A stretch of DNA of 64,000 bases from the NCBI GenBank assembly GCA_964584125.1, contig CAZOYP010000001.1:1-64000 (forward strand). The letters run 5' to 3'. Under the pieces are notes generated by a model. It was not told the DNA's origin. It saw only the letters and a list, made by a program, of their open reading frames with translations, and made no database searches. Origin of the DNA: Nitromaritima sp964584125. Lineage in GTDB: Bacteria; Nitrospinota; Nitrospinia; Nitrospinales; VA-1. The position numbers and the translations under genes are program-made. Positions 8,112 through 17,962 of this stretch are shown here, piece after piece; within the stretch, counting starts at the first letter, position 1; each line of letters opens with the position of its first letter.

Positions 8112-9581
8112 ATGTTATTTCCCTTGAAAATTATGCCTAGATTATTGCTTCAAATAAAAACTCATTTTCTTCTGATTTTAGCGGTGCTTTTTTTTAATTT
8201 TTTATTTATGGATGCCCAAATTGAAGCGCAAGAAGCTTTTAAAAATACCACTGAAAGTAATGTTAATTATGAAGGTTTAAAGACTTTCTCTGAAGTACTT
8301 TCTTTGATTGAATCAACATATGTTGAAAAAGTTCCGAGCAAAAAACTTATAGATGGAGCAATCCATGGCCTTGTTAAAACTTTAGACCCTCATACCACCT
8401 ATTTGCCACTAGAAGCATATCAAGAAATGAAGGTTCAAACTTCAGGAAAGTTTGGTGGATTGGGTATTGAAGTTAGTATGCGTAATGGTGTGTTGACTGT
8501 TATTTCTCCCATTGATGGGACACCTGCGTTTATTGCTGGTATCAAAGCTAAAGATAAAATTGTTAAGATTGAGGATGAATCAACACTTGATATGACCCTT
8601 GAAGCTGCTGTTTCTATTCTTCGTGGTGAAATAGGTTCTTCCGTAAATATAACTGTGATTCGTAAAGGATTAAAAGCACCTCTGCTGTTTAAAATTGTTA
8701 GGGATATTATTAAAGTTCAGAGTGTTAAACATAAAATTTATAATAACGATATTGGATATATAAAAATTAGAAGTTTTACTAAAACAACATCTAATGATCT
8801 AGATATGGCCCTTAATTATCTTCGAAATAAAAATATAACTAAATTAATATTGGATGTTCGCAATAACCCTGGTGGATTACTAAACCAAGCTGTTGAGGTT
8901 TCCGATCGATTTTTAGGAAATGAAAATCTTATTGTGTATACAAAAGGTAGGTCAGAAGATCAGGATATGCGGTTCACAACTAATGACAAGGATATTCATT
9001 CCGATTATCCTATGATTGTTTTAGTAAATGGTGGCAGCGCTAGTGCCTCCGAAATAGTTGCAGGAGCATTGCAGGATCTTAACCGTGCTATAATTATAGG
9101 TACACCTACCTTTGGTAAAGGTTCTGTTCAAACTATAATCCCTCTCACTGATGGTTCTGCCTTACGTTTAACAACAGCCAGATATTACACCCCTAGTGGA
9201 AAAGTCATTCAAGAGAATGGAATTGTTCCAGATATAATGATTCAGAATGAACCAGTACCTACTATTGACGAAAATAATAATCAAGAACCTAAAGAACCTA
9301 ATGATAAGGAAAAAATTCGCCGCTTTTTAAGGGAACGTGATCTAAAAAAACATCTTAAAGGAAAAACTAGTATTGAAGGATCGATTACTGGTGATCCAGA
9401 GAATTTGTCTACCAAAAAAGATAAAAATTCAAATGAACTGAAAGAGGATTTAAAGAGGGATGCTCAGCTTCGTCATGCTGTTTCGCTTCTCTCGAGTTGG
9501 AATATAATGGTAGACACCTTTAAACAAGATAAAACAATTAATAAACCGACCCAAATGAGTTTTGATAATTTAAATAGATAA
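8112..9581 (+). CDS. ctpA: C-terminal processing peptidase, S41 family
   Basis: Periplasmic serine protease that trims C-terminal tails of envelope proteins, often controlling peptidoglycan hydrolases. 489 residues from ATG 8112, which gives a clean signal anchor (hydrophobic residues about 15-33) and has GGAGG 12 bases upstream at 8095-8099. A longer frame from 8031 would overlap envC and places the hydrophobic segment too deep. A PDZ domain covers about 95-190; the catalytic Ser is in NGGSASASE (about S311) and the Lys 25 residues later in FGKGSVQ (about K336), exact family spacing. The C-terminal 90 residues are charged and repetitive. Confidence 0.93.
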   Translation: MLFPLKIMPRLLLQIKTHFLLILAVLFFNFLFMDAQIEAQEAFKNTTESNVNYEGLKTFSEVLSLIESTYVEKVPSKKLIDGAIHGLVKTLDPHTTYLPLEAYQEMKVQTSGKFGGLGIEVSMRNGVLTVISPIDGTPAFIAGIKAKDKIVKIEDESTLDMTLEAAVSILRGEIGSSVNITVIRKGLKAPLLFKIVRDIIKVQSVKHKIYNNDIGYIKIRSFTKTTSNDLDMALNYLRNKNITKLILDVRNNPGGLLNQAVEVSDRFLGNENLIVYTKGRSEDQDMRFTTNDKDIHSDYPMIVLVNGGSASASEIVAGALQDLNRAIIIGTPTFGKGSVQTIIPLTDGSALRLTTARYYTPSGKVIQENGIVPDIMIQNEPVPTIDENNNQEPKEPNDKEKIRRFLRERDLKKHLKGKTSIEGSITGDPENLSTKKDKNSNELKEDLKRDAQLRHAVSLLSSWNIMVDTFKQDKTINKPTQMSFDNLNR

Positions 9582-9591
9582 ATTTTTATTT

Positions 9592-10602
9592 ATGATTGTG
9601 CTCGGGATTGAAAGTTCTTGTGATGATACTTCAGCAGCTGTTTTACAGAACGGTACGGTAGTTCTTTCAAGTGTTATATGTAATCAAAACACTACTCATA
9701 GTAAATATGGTGGGGTAGTTCCAGAGTTAGCAGGACGATGTCATATAGAGTCAATTGATCGTGTGATTAAAAATGCTCTTACACAATCAAAAACTATTCT
9801 TAAACAAGTTGACTTGATTGCCGTAACAGTTGGACCGGGACTGGTCTCGAGCTTACTAGTAGGACTTAATACTGCTAAAGCTTTAGCTTATGCACTGCAC
9901 AAACCTCTTGTTGGTGTTAATCATCTTGAAGGCCACCTGTTAGCTATTTATTTGCAAGAAAAGGTTGATTTTCCATATATAGCTTTGACGGTTTCAGGTG
10001 GGCATACAGATTTATATCGAGTTGATGGGTTTGGAGATTATAAAACTTTAGGTCGCACTCGTGATGATGCTGCTGGTGAATCATTTGATAAGGTTTCTAA
10101 AATGCTCAATTTAGGGTATCCAGGAGGTCCCTTTATTGAGAAAAAAGCTAAACTTGGAAATGCTTTAGCGCACCGGTTTCCAAGAGCTTTTCTAGAAAAA
10201 GATTCCCTAGATTTTAGTTTTAGCGGGCTAAAAACATCTGTTAGAAATATCATATTGAAAAGAGAGGCTGAGGCAATTCCTGTTTTGTCAGACAGTGATA
10301 TAGCTGCCGGATTTCAGGATGCAGTAATTGATATTTTGACTGCTAAAATTGTTTTAGCCTGTAAAAAAGAAAAAATTAATCGAGTCGTTGTCACTGGAGG
10401 AGTAGCGGCCAATAGTGCCTTGAGAAATAGGGTTGCTTTGGTATCTGGTAGCCATGGTCTTAAATGTTTTTTTCCGAAACCAAAATTTTGTACAGATAAT
10501 GCTGCAATGATAGCTTGTGCGGGATATTATAAAAATATTAAGAAACCTATGACTATGAATGAAATACTAAACCTTGATGCAAGCGCTTCTTTAAATCTTT
10601 AG
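9592..10602 (+). CDS. tsaD: tRNA N6-threonylcarbamoyladenosine transferase TsaD
   Basis: Transfers the threonylcarbamoyl group to A37 of ANN-decoding tRNAs, working with TsaB/C/E. 336 residues, standard length. N-terminal GIESSCDDT, metal ligands H111 and H115 in NHLEGH, SGGHTDL (about 135), and the C-terminal DNAAMIACAGY are all present. It lies 10 bases after ctpA and closes the ftsEX-envC-ctpA run, so it is probably cotranscribed. No terminator is visible after it. Confidence 0.96.
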   Translation: MIVLGIESSCDDTSAAVLQNGTVVLSSVICNQNTTHSKYGGVVPELAGRCHIESIDRVIKNALTQSKTILKQVDLIAVTVGPGLVSSLLVGLNTAKALAYALHKPLVGVNHLEGHLLAIYLQEKVDFPYIALTVSGGHTDLYRVDGFGDYKTLGRTRDDAAGESFDKVSKMLNLGYPGGPFIEKKAKLGNALAHRFPRAFLEKDSLDFSFSGLKTSVRNIILKREAEAIPVLSDSDIAAGFQDAVIDILTAKIVLACKKEKINRVVVTGGVAANSALRNRVALVSGSHGLKCFFPKPKFCTDNAAMIACAGYYKNIKKPMTMNEILNLDASASLNL

Positions 10603-10701
10603 TCAGCGACTAAGATTACTTGGCTAATACAATAAATTTAACTCCCCTATTAGTACCCCTTTGTTTAAGTATCAAACTTAACCTTATTATCAATAAATTT
10701 T

Positions 10702-11700
10702 ATGAAAGTTTTAATAACAGGAGGTGGTGGGTTTCTCGGTCGTTCTCTTGCGATAAAACTTTTTGATTTAGGGTATGAAGTAACAATTTTAGGAAGACAA
10801 TCATATCCAAAGTTAGAAAATATATTTTCTTGCATTAAAGCTAACGTCCAAGATGCTTCTGCTGTGATTAAGTCATTAGAATGCCAAGAAGCAGTATTTC
10901 ATACAGCTGCAATCCCTGGAATATGGGGAGACTATAATGATTTTTATAAAACGGATGTTCTGGGAACTAAAAATATAATATTGGCCTGCCAGAAAAATAA
11001 AGTTAAAAAACTTATTTATACTAGCTCACCTAGTGTTATTTTTGGCCAAAATAACCTAGAGGGGGTTGATGAGAAAACCCCCTATCCAGATGAATATCTG
11101 TGTCATTACTCTAAAACAAAAGCCATAGCTGAACAAATGGTTATTGATGCAAATGCGAATGAGGGTTTAGCTACTGTTTGCGTTCGACCTCACTTGATAT
11201 GGGGACCAGGTGACCCTCACTTACTACCACGCATTGTCAAACGAGCTAAAAGTAAAAAACTTATCCAAGTTGGAGAGGGTACAAATTTAGTAGATATGAT
11301 TTACATAGACAATGCGGTTGAAGCACATGTTAAGGTTTTAGAAAAGCTCGAAATTACTAGTCCTGTTGCAGGAAACTGCTATTTTGTGAGCGATGACAAG
11401 CCAATATTATTATGGGACTGGATAGCGTTGGTATTAAAGGAATTGAAATTGCCTGGTATAACTAAAAAAGTTTCGTTTAAATACGCTTTTTTTCTAGGCC
11501 GAATATTAGAGTTTTTTTATAAAGTATTCCACATTAAAAAAGAACCTCTAATGACAAGATTTCTGGCTACACAACTTGCCAAGTCTCACTACTTTGACAT
11601 AACACAGTCAAAAAAAGATTTTGGTTATAAACCAATAGTAACAAATGAGGAAGGAATCAAACGTTTGGTTAAGGATTATTTTTTTCGCCAAGAATATTAA
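10702..11700 (+). CDS. NAD(P)-dependent 3-beta-HSD/OleD-like short-chain dehydrogenase
   Basis: Extended SDR oxidoreductase of 332 residues. Rossmann motif GGGGFLG (7-13), catalytic Y136-x3-K140 (YSKTK), active-site serines in IYTSSPSV, and a long substrate-specificity block RPHLIWGPGDPHLLPR that is characteristic of 3-beta-hydroxysteroid dehydrogenase-like enzymes including OleD, the 2-alkyl-3-oxoalkanoate reductase of long-chain olefin synthesis. No oleA/B/C genes are nearby, so the substrate (sterol-like lipid, hydrocarbon precursor, or other) is undecided. Its last 32 bases overlap the convergent larB gene tail-to-tail. Confidence 0.8.
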   Translation: MKVLITGGGGFLGRSLAIKLFDLGYEVTILGRQSYPKLENIFSCIKANVQDASAVIKSLECQEAVFHTAAIPGIWGDYNDFYKTDVLGTKNIILACQKNKVKKLIYTSSPSVIFGQNNLEGVDEKTPYPDEYLCHYSKTKAIAEQMVIDANANEGLATVCVRPHLIWGPGDPHLLPRIVKRAKSKKLIQVGEGTNLVDMIYIDNAVEAHVKVLEKLEITSPVAGNCYFVSDDKPILLWDWIALVLKELKLPGITKKVSFKYAFFLGRILEFFYKVFHIKKEPLMTRFLATQLAKSHYFDITQSKKDFGYKPIVTNEEGIKRLVKDYFFRQEY

Positions 11701-12436
11701 TTTTATGTGCAATACAGCCAGCACCAAATCCATTATCAATATTTACTGTAGCTACACCTGTAGCACAACTGTTTAGCATGGTTAGTAATGCCGAAAGACC
11801 ATTAAACGATGCTCCATAACCAATGCTAGTTGGAACCGCTATCACAGGACAGCTAACCAGTCCTGCTACTACAGCAGGTAGGGCCCCATCCATTCCCGCA
11901 ACTACTATAATCACTCGTGCGTTGCGCAGTATATTTATTTTGTCTAATAATCGATGAATACCTGCAACTCCTACATCATAAATTTTTTCTGTTTTGCTTC
12001 CAAAAAGTTCGGTCGTGATTCTGGCTTCTTCAGCTATTGGAATATCTGAGGTTCCCGCAGAAAGAATTGTAATGTGACCTACCTTATTATTTTTCTTTTT
12101 TTGGTTTATAACCAAAGTTAAAGAAATATCATCATAGGCGCTACCTAAAGGAAGGTCCTTTCTAATATTCTTATATCTATCAAAACCAAGTTTTGTTACA
12201 AGAACATCATTTTTTGATTGATATACGGATTTAATAATTGATATCAACTGATCTTGAGTTTTATCTTTCCCATAAATAACTTCTGGCAAACCATTTCTTA
12301 ATGACCGATGGTGATCAATTTTAGCAAAGTCAAGATTTTCATAAGGGAGGGTAGCAATTTGTTTAATCACGTCTTTTGGACTTATTTTTTGATCATATAA
12401 ATCACAAAGAATTGCTTCTAGCTTTATTTTATCCAT
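11669..12436 (-). CDS. larB: Nickel-pincer cofactor biosynthesis protein LarB
   Basis: LarB carboxylates and hydrolyses nicotinic acid adenine dinucleotide to the dicarboxylated mononucleotide that LarE then thiolates. 255 residues: a short N-terminal domain and a PurE/AIR-carboxylase-like C-terminal domain with GTSDIPIAEEA (about 132), GVAGIHRL, VVAGMDGALPAVVAG and VPTSIGYGASFNG. The ATG overlaps the last base of the gpsA stop (TGATG), implying coupling. larC is 11 kb away on the opposite strand; larA-type racemase and larE are not in the window. Confidence 0.93.
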   Translation of the reverse strand: MDKIKLEAILCDLYDQKISPKDVIKQIATLPYENLDFAKIDHHRSLRNGLPEVIYGKDKTQDQLISIIKSVYQSKNDVLVTKLGFDRYKNIRKDLPLGSAYDDISLTLVINQKKKNNKVGHITILSAGTSDIPIAEEARITTELFGSKTEKIYDVGVAGIHRLLDKINILRNARVIIVVAGMDGALPAVVAGLVSCPVIAVPTSIGYGASFNGLSALLTMLNSCATGVATVNIDNGFGAGCIAHKINILGEKNNP

Positions 12437-13455
12437 CAGATCCCCCTTACGCCAATGAATTCAGAGGTAGTCTTGATTTGCATTAAATCTTTTAGTGCCT
12501 GATAGGGAGATTTCTCCTCATAGATGACCTTATAAGTCTCATCAATTATAGAAGCCTGTATATTTAATTTCGACTTAAGAGCATAAGCTGATTTAAGGGT
12601 GAGGACACCCTCAACGGCAACCTGCATATCATTGGTTATATCTTGAGGCTTTTCGCCTTGCCCAACTCTTATTCCAAACTGCCTATTACGACTAAGTTCA
12701 CCCGTACAGGTTAGGATTAAGTCTCCTAATCCAGAGAGGCCAAAGAAAGTTTCAGGTTTTGCTCCAAGGGCTGTTCCAATTCTAGATATTTCAACTAACC
12801 CTCTAGTTATAATAGCAGCTCTCGCATTATGGCCAAATTTAACTCCATCGGAAATACCTGTCGTTATTGCCATGATATTTTTTAAAGCTCCTCCAATTTC
12901 AACTCCGATAGGATCATCGCTTGTGAAAACCTTTAAAGATGGAGTTGAAAAAATTGATTGGACTTTATCAGAGATAACTTTTTTCTCGGAGGCCACCACA
13001 ATTGCTGAAGGGTTCCCTTTGGCAACTTCCATGGCAAAGGTAGGGCCAGATAATGTTACAAAAAATGAGGTGACGGGTAGTACTTCCTTGAATATTTCTT
13101 GTATTCTATATAATGATCCTGTTTCTATCCCTTTCCCGGCATTAATAATAATGGTATTTGGTTTTAGAATTAATGCTAACTTTTTAGCTATATTTCTAAC
13201 ATAACTTGTTGGAACTACCATCAGAACAACGTCATTTTCTCCAATCGCTTCTTCAAGTGAATTTGTGGGATGTATGAGGTCTGGAAGAGTTAAACCTGGT
13301 AAGAATATTGAGTTTTCTTTTGTTTCTTTTATTTGTTCACATAATATATTTTCATATACCCACAGATTAACTCTATAGCCTTTATTAGCAAAATGTAAAG
13401 ATAAGGCTGTTCCCCAACTTCCGGCACCGATTATTGCAATAGATTGATTTGGCAT
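12436..13455 (-). CDS. gpsA: Glycerol-3-phosphate dehydrogenase [NAD(P)+]
   Basis: Makes sn-glycerol 3-phosphate for phospholipid synthesis from dihydroxyacetone phosphate in the cytosol. 339 residues. Rossmann motif GAGSWGTAL (10-18), LSGPTFAMEVAKG (the GPxxAxE block), catalytic Lys in GALKNIMAI, and RNRQFG with the glycerolipid-site Arg are present. First gene of gpsA-larB on this strand. The 195-base divergent gap to the TPR gene at 13651 is A/T-rich and shows no convincing -35/-10 pair for gpsA. Confidence 0.96.
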   Translation of the reverse strand: MPNQSIAIIGAGSWGTALSLHFANKGYRVNLWVYENILCEQIKETKENSIFLPGLTLPDLIHPTNSLEEAIGENDVVLMVVPTSYVRNIAKKLALILKPNTIIINAGKGIETGSLYRIQEIFKEVLPVTSFFVTLSGPTFAMEVAKGNPSAIVVASEKKVISDKVQSIFSTPSLKVFTSDDPIGVEIGGALKNIMAITTGISDGVKFGHNARAAIITRGLVEISRIGTALGAKPETFFGLSGLGDLILTCTGELSRNRQFGIRVGQGEKPQDITNDMQVAVEGVLTLKSAYALKSKLNIQASIIDETYKVIYEEKSPYQALKDLMQIKTTSEFIGVRGI

Positions 13456-13650
13456 ATTTAATTAAAATTAAAAAATAAATAATTCATGTTATATTTCTTA
13501 TAAGGCTTAATTAGATAAAATCTTAAAAAATGAAGTGATAATGATTTTTCATGTATATCTTAGGAAAAAAACTACCGTATTATAATGATTTAGAAAAAAT
13601 ATTTATATTTAAATTTTTATCTATTATCGATTTTTGGAGATTCAATTAAC

Positions 13651-14325
13651 ATGGCTAAAACTGTAAGAGTACGTCGTAAGGACATAATTCAACCAGATCA
13701 GTTTATATCAACTACCGATGTCATAATAGCCTATTGCTCTAAACATAAAGCAAAAATGATTTTTTTAATTGTATCCTTATTTTTGACTTTTTTTTTAGGT
13801 TTATTGCTTAAGCATAATCATGAACAAAAAACCCTTAAAATGGAGTCATTATATTTTCAGGTGGAGCAAGCAAAATCTTCAAAAGAAACCATTTCTGATG
13901 ATAAATTTAAAAAAATGAGGCTTCTTTTAGAAGAATTTAGCGACGGATCTCAAAAACAAAGAGCGCTATTGATAATTGCTGATGAATTTTTTAATAGTGG
14001 TGACTATGAATCGGCTATTAAGTTTTATCAGGTAATTTTGAATGATTCTCCCTTATCTTTTAATCAGCAACTAGCTAATATTGGGATAGCTTATTCGTTT
14101 GAAGCGAAAGAAGACTATAATAATGCTATTAAGGCTTATAAATCCGTCATTGAGTATCCCGATGATTACCCCTTATTTGATGTCTACATGGCTTTGGCGC
14201 GTTGTTATGAACTAAATAGTCAAGTAAATGAAGCCATTTTGATATTTAGAGAAATGAAAATTAAATTTCCAGGTAATCCAAAAATTAAAATTATTAATTC
14301 AAAAATTAAAAAACTCGATATTTAA
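13651..14325 (+). CDS. Membrane-anchored TPR protein, YfgM-like
   Basis: 224-residue protein with a short cytosolic N terminus rich in Arg/Lys, one transmembrane helix (about 34-54), and a periplasmic part made of tetratricopeptide repeats: AIKFYQVILNDSP, AIKAYKSVIEYP and a third repeat ending near residue 205. The topology resembles YfgM, the SecYEG-associated chaperone subunit, and CpoB-type proteins. The start ATG has GGAGA 11 bases upstream. Followed by the M48 protease gene with a 6-base gap, so the pair is probably an operon acting in envelope protein quality control. Confidence 0.75.
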   Translation: MAKTVRVRRKDIIQPDQFISTTDVIIAYCSKHKAKMIFLIVSLFLTFFLGLLLKHNHEQKTLKMESLYFQVEQAKSSKETISDDKFKKMRLLLEEFSDGSQKQRALLIIADEFFNSGDYESAIKFYQVILNDSPLSFNQQLANIGIAYSFEAKEDYNNAIKAYKSVIEYPDDYPLFDVYMALARCYELNSQVNEAILIFREMKIKFPGNPKIKIINSKIKKLDI

Positions 14326-14331
14326 TTTTTT

Positions 14332-15414
14332 ATGTATACACCTTTTCTTCAATTTTTACGCAATTTATTGAATAAAATAAATTTTTTGATATTTTGGCTT
14401 ATTTTAATTTTTCTTTTTAGTTCGATCTTTGTTTTGCCAGCTTCTTCGATACCATTTATTTCCAAAAAAAGGGAAGTAGAAATCGGTCATACCGCTGATA
14501 AACAAATAGTTCTTCAGTTTGGAATTTATCAAGATAAAGCTTTGCAGTTATATATAAATGCGATTGGACAGAAGCTAGTTGCTAAGCTTACAAATAAAGA
14601 ATTTAAAAAATATTATTTTAAATTAATTGACAGTTCTGAGATTAATGCATTTGCTTTGCCAGGAGGTTATGTATACGTTACAAGAGGATTGCTTGCCGCG
14701 CTGAATAACGAATCTGAGTTGGCCTCAGTTATTGGCCATGAAATAGCTCATGTTCAATTTCATCACGGTGCAAAAAATATGATCAGGTCTATAGGTGCTC
14801 AAATATTTGCTATAGGAGGGGCTATAGCAAGTCCTAAAAATGTTGGCAAATGGCTGACAATAACTAGTGCCATATCCCAACAAATAAATATGGGATATGG
14901 TCGTGACGCAGAAATAGAATCTGATTCACAGGGTATGATGATTTCTTTTGAGGCGGGTTATCATCCTTTTGCTATGGTAAGCTTTTTAAAAAACCTTAGA
15001 AATCAGGAAATTATGAGTGGTCAAGCTTATCATAGTTTTCGTGCCAGTCATCCAGAAACAAAAGAACGTATTCTGAAAGCGGGGTTATTTGCATCATCTT
15101 TATCCAAAAAAAATACTAATTTTATAGATAACCAAAGAGTATACTTGCAAAAATTACATGGATTAACTTATGGAGGGAAAAGACATATTAAGGATAAGCG
15201 TAAGTATAAACCTAAGTATTTGGAGATATACAAAGTTCGAAAAGGAGATACTCTAACTAGTATTTCTAATAATATTTATAATGACGAAAGACGTGCTTAT
15301 GAAATAGCGGTTATGAATGGTTTGAAAGAAAATGTTAATCTTAAAAAAAACTCCCTATTAAAGGTTATTAGAAAAGGCGTGTATTCTGAAGAAAAAAAAC
15401 TTATGCCTAACTAG
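14332..15414 (+). CDS. M48 family metalloprotease with C-terminal LysM domain
   Basis: Periplasmic zinc protease, 360 residues. N-terminal signal anchor (about 15-35), zinc motif GHEIAH with H136 and H140, third ligand Glu in AEIESDSQG, and a LysM peptidoglycan-binding module at about 303-350 (YKVRKGDTLTSIS). BepA and LoiP are the closest well-known relatives: they clear misfolded outer-membrane proteins. BepA has TPRs on the same chain; here TPRs are on the preceding gene and LysM replaces them. The internal insert ASHPETKERI matches the family's SHP block. Confidence 0.88.
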   Translation: MYTPFLQFLRNLLNKINFLIFWLILIFLFSSIFVLPASSIPFISKKREVEIGHTADKQIVLQFGIYQDKALQLYINAIGQKLVAKLTNKEFKKYYFKLIDSSEINAFALPGGYVYVTRGLLAALNNESELASVIGHEIAHVQFHHGAKNMIRSIGAQIFAIGGAIASPKNVGKWLTITSAISQQINMGYGRDAEIESDSQGMMISFEAGYHPFAMVSFLKNLRNQEIMSGQAYHSFRASHPETKERILKAGLFASSLSKKNTNFIDNQRVYLQKLHGLTYGGKRHIKDKRKYKPKYLEIYKVRKGDTLTSISNNIYNDERRAYEIAVMNGLKENVNLKKNSLLKVIRKGVYSEEKKLMPN

Positions 15415-15612
15415 GGTTCAGTTTTCTGTTGGGCACATAATTCATGCTCTAAAAAATTCATAAAATTAATTTTAGTTCTAAGCGTATTGTGTGTAATAGA
15501 CTCTAACCATATGCGATGATGCGTACTTTGAATATTAAGAGGTGTTGATGCAGAATATCTTGAGAAATATTAAAAAAGGCTCGGATAGTGATTTCTGAAT
15601 TAATACGTTTTT

Positions 15613-15648
15613 AAAAAGCCAAGGCTATTAATAAAGCCTTGGCTTTTT
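15613..15648. terminator. Perfect bidirectional rho-independent terminator
   Basis: Two perfect 14-base arms (AAAAAGCCAAGGCT at 15613-15626 and its complement at 15635-15648) flank an 8-base loop. Poly-A on one side and poly-T on the other make it work on both strands. It ends aconitase on the minus strand (stop 17 bases away) and whatever is transcribed from 15415-15612 on the plus strand. The region between the M48 gene and this hairpin (198 bases) has no gene longer than 16 codons. Confidence 0.93.
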
Positions 15649-15664
15649 ATTTTTGTAAGTCTTT

Positions 15665-17920
15665 CTATTTTTGAGATCCAACATAGTTCAGAGCAGAGCC
15701 ATGATAAAACCACTGGATCTCTTGGTCATTTAGAGTATGACCAACAATAATTTCTTCAGCATTTCCCTCGTCATGATTAAGTTGAATAGACAATGATCCT
15801 CCAGGTTTTAATGTATCTAATCCTGAAATTGAAATTCTATCTTTTTCCTGTATTTTTTCAAAATCGTCCTTGTTTTTAAAAGTTAAAGGTAATATTCCTT
15901 GTTTTTTAAGGTTTGCTTCAAAAATTCTAGCATAGGATTTTGCTATAAATGCTCGGCAACCCATATGGCGAGGTTCCATTGCGGCATGCTCCCGACTGGA
16001 TCCTTCTCCTATATTTTCATCACCGACCGCTACCCAACCAAGACCTTCATCCTTGAGACACCTAGCAATTTTATTAATCTCAAGATCCTTTTCTCCTGAA
16101 ATAGGGTTATTACCGGTTCCTGTTCCCCCAGTAAAAGCATTTGTCGCCCCTAGAAACATATTGTTACTAATATTATCAAGATGACCACGAAACTTGAGCC
16201 ACGGACCAGCTTGGGAAATGTGATCCGTAGTACATTTGCCCTGAGCCTTTATTAATAAAGGAAGATCTTTGTAGTCTTTTATAGGATCGTGTTTAGGAAA
16301 TGGCTCAAGAAATGCTAGGCGTTCACTGGAAGGATTAATAACAACTTCGCCTGTTTTAGTTGGCTCTTCATAGCCACTATCTTTTGAAGAGTATCCATTT
16401 GTAGGTAAAACATTTCCTGAAGGTGGATTAAATTTAAAGTTATTACCATCTTTATCTTTTAATGAGTCTGTTAATGGATTAAATTTCATTGATCCACTAA
16501 AAGCCATAGCCACAACTAATTCTGGACTACTTATGAAGCCTAGTGTTTCCGGGTTCCCATCATTACGTTTTGCAAAATTACGGTTATAAGAAGTAAGAAT
16601 GCTATTAGCCTCTCCTTTTTGTTTATCCTCTCTCTTCCACTGGCCAATACAAGGACCACAAGCGTTAGCTAAAACGGTTGCTCCAACATCTTCAAATTCA
16701 GCTAATATTCCATCTTGCTTAATGGTTTCATATATTTGTTCAGAACCAGGAGTTACAAGAAAATTAGATTTAACTCTAAGACCAGCAGCTTTAGCTTGAC
16801 GGACCAAACTTACAGCACGAGTCATATCCTCATAACTTGAATTTGTGCAAGATCCTATAAGAGCTGCTGAAAGTTCTTCTGGATATCCTTTCTCATCAAC
16901 TTCGGAGGCCATAGTTGATATGGAACGTCCAAGGTCTGGTGTATGAGGGCCTACAATATGAGGCTCCAATTGATCTAGGTCAATTTCGTGGTATTCATCA
17001 TAAAATTTTTCAGGATTATTTTCCACTTCAGGATCTGATTTAAGATGGCTCGCATATTTTTGACATAGATCAGCAATTGGAGCACGATTAGTTGCTCTAA
17101 GGTATGGATCCATTTCATCATCGTAACCAAAAGTAGATGTCGTAGCTCCGATTTCAGCACCCATGTTTGTAACTGTTCCTTTTCCCGTAGCGCTTAAAGA
17201 TCGGGCTCCTTCACCAAAATATTCAATAATTTTACCAGTACCACCTTTTACAGTTAACATAGTAGCAACTTTTAAAATTATATCTTTTGAGGCGGTCCAC
17301 CCATTTAATTTGCCCTTGAGTTTTATTCCAACAATTTTTGGCATTTTCGTGGTGAATCCTTGTCCAGTCATAGCATCTACCGCATCGGCTCCACCAACGC
17401 CAATAGCAATTACTCCCAAACCACCTGCATTAGGCGTATGAGAATCAGTACCAATCATCATTGTTCCTGGAACAGCATAGTTTTCGTAAACAACTTGGTG
17501 AATAATACCTGAACCAGGTTTCCAAAATCCCATATTATATTTCATCGCGGCCGATCTCAAAAAATCATAGACTTCCTTATTGAGATCTTCTGCGGCTACC
17601 AAGTCTTTATCAGCGCCTACGTATGCTTGAATCAAATGATCACAGTGAACAGTACTCGGTACTGCAACTTCAGGAATTTTTGCAGACATAAATTGAAGAA
17701 TTGCCATTTGTGCAGTTGCATCTTGCATGGCAACTCGATCGGGCTGAAGAACAATATCAGATGTCCCTCGTTCTAGTTTCGAATAGTCACAATCTGCCAT
17801 ATGACTGTATAAAATTTTTTCAACGACAGTAAGGGGTCTACCTAAATTTTTACGAGCTGTTGCATGTTTTTGTTCAAGAGAACTAAAAAGGTTTTCAATT
17901 GGTCCTGTTTTCAGTAACAT
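15665..17920 (-). CDS. acn: Aconitate hydratase, mitochondrial type
   Basis: Interconverts citrate and isocitrate in the TCA cycle using a [4Fe-4S] cluster. 751 residues, close to mitochondrial aconitase rather than the 890-residue AcnA/IRP type. Cluster ligands are in IGSCTNSSYEDM and ANACGPCIGQW; substrate-site blocks GTDSHTPNAGG and GSSREHAAMEPRHMG are intact, and the swivelling C-terminal domain is complete. ATG has AGAGGAGA seven bases ahead. The minus-strand leader contains an inverted repeat AGGACA-N6-TGTCCT (17945-17962) and a TATAAT further upstream without a good -35. Confidence 0.96.
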   Translation of the reverse strand: MLLKTGPIENLFSSLEQKHATARKNLGRPLTVVEKILYSHMADCDYSKLERGTSDIVLQPDRVAMQDATAQMAILQFMSAKIPEVAVPSTVHCDHLIQAYVGADKDLVAAEDLNKEVYDFLRSAAMKYNMGFWKPGSGIIHQVVYENYAVPGTMMIGTDSHTPNAGGLGVIAIGVGGADAVDAMTGQGFTTKMPKIVGIKLKGKLNGWTASKDIILKVATMLTVKGGTGKIIEYFGEGARSLSATGKGTVTNMGAEIGATTSTFGYDDEMDPYLRATNRAPIADLCQKYASHLKSDPEVENNPEKFYDEYHEIDLDQLEPHIVGPHTPDLGRSISTMASEVDEKGYPEELSAALIGSCTNSSYEDMTRAVSLVRQAKAAGLRVKSNFLVTPGSEQIYETIKQDGILAEFEDVGATVLANACGPCIGQWKREDKQKGEANSILTSYNRNFAKRNDGNPETLGFISSPELVVAMAFSGSMKFNPLTDSLKDKDGNNFKFNPPSGNVLPTNGYSSKDSGYEEPTKTGEVVINPSSERLAFLEPFPKHDPIKDYKDLPLLIKAQGKCTTDHISQAGPWLKFRGHLDNISNNMFLGATNAFTGGTGTGNNPISGEKDLEINKIARCLKDEGLGWVAVGDENIGEGSSREHAAMEPRHMGCRAFIAKSYARIFEANLKKQGILPLTFKNKDDFEKIQEKDRISISGLDTLKPGGSLSIQLNHDEGNAEEIIVGHTLNDQEIQWFYHGSALNYVGSQK

Positions 17921-17944
17921 GATGTCTCCTCTGTATCATAATAA

Positions 17945-17962
17945 AGGACAGCTTGATGTCCT
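17945..17962. promoter_or_regulatory. Inverted repeat in the aconitase leader
   Basis: AGGACA-N6-TGTCCT, perfect 6-base arms, 25 bases upstream of the aconitase ATG. Either a dimeric regulator's operator or a small hairpin near the ribosome-binding site. No known regulator motif is recognised. Confidence 0.35.
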
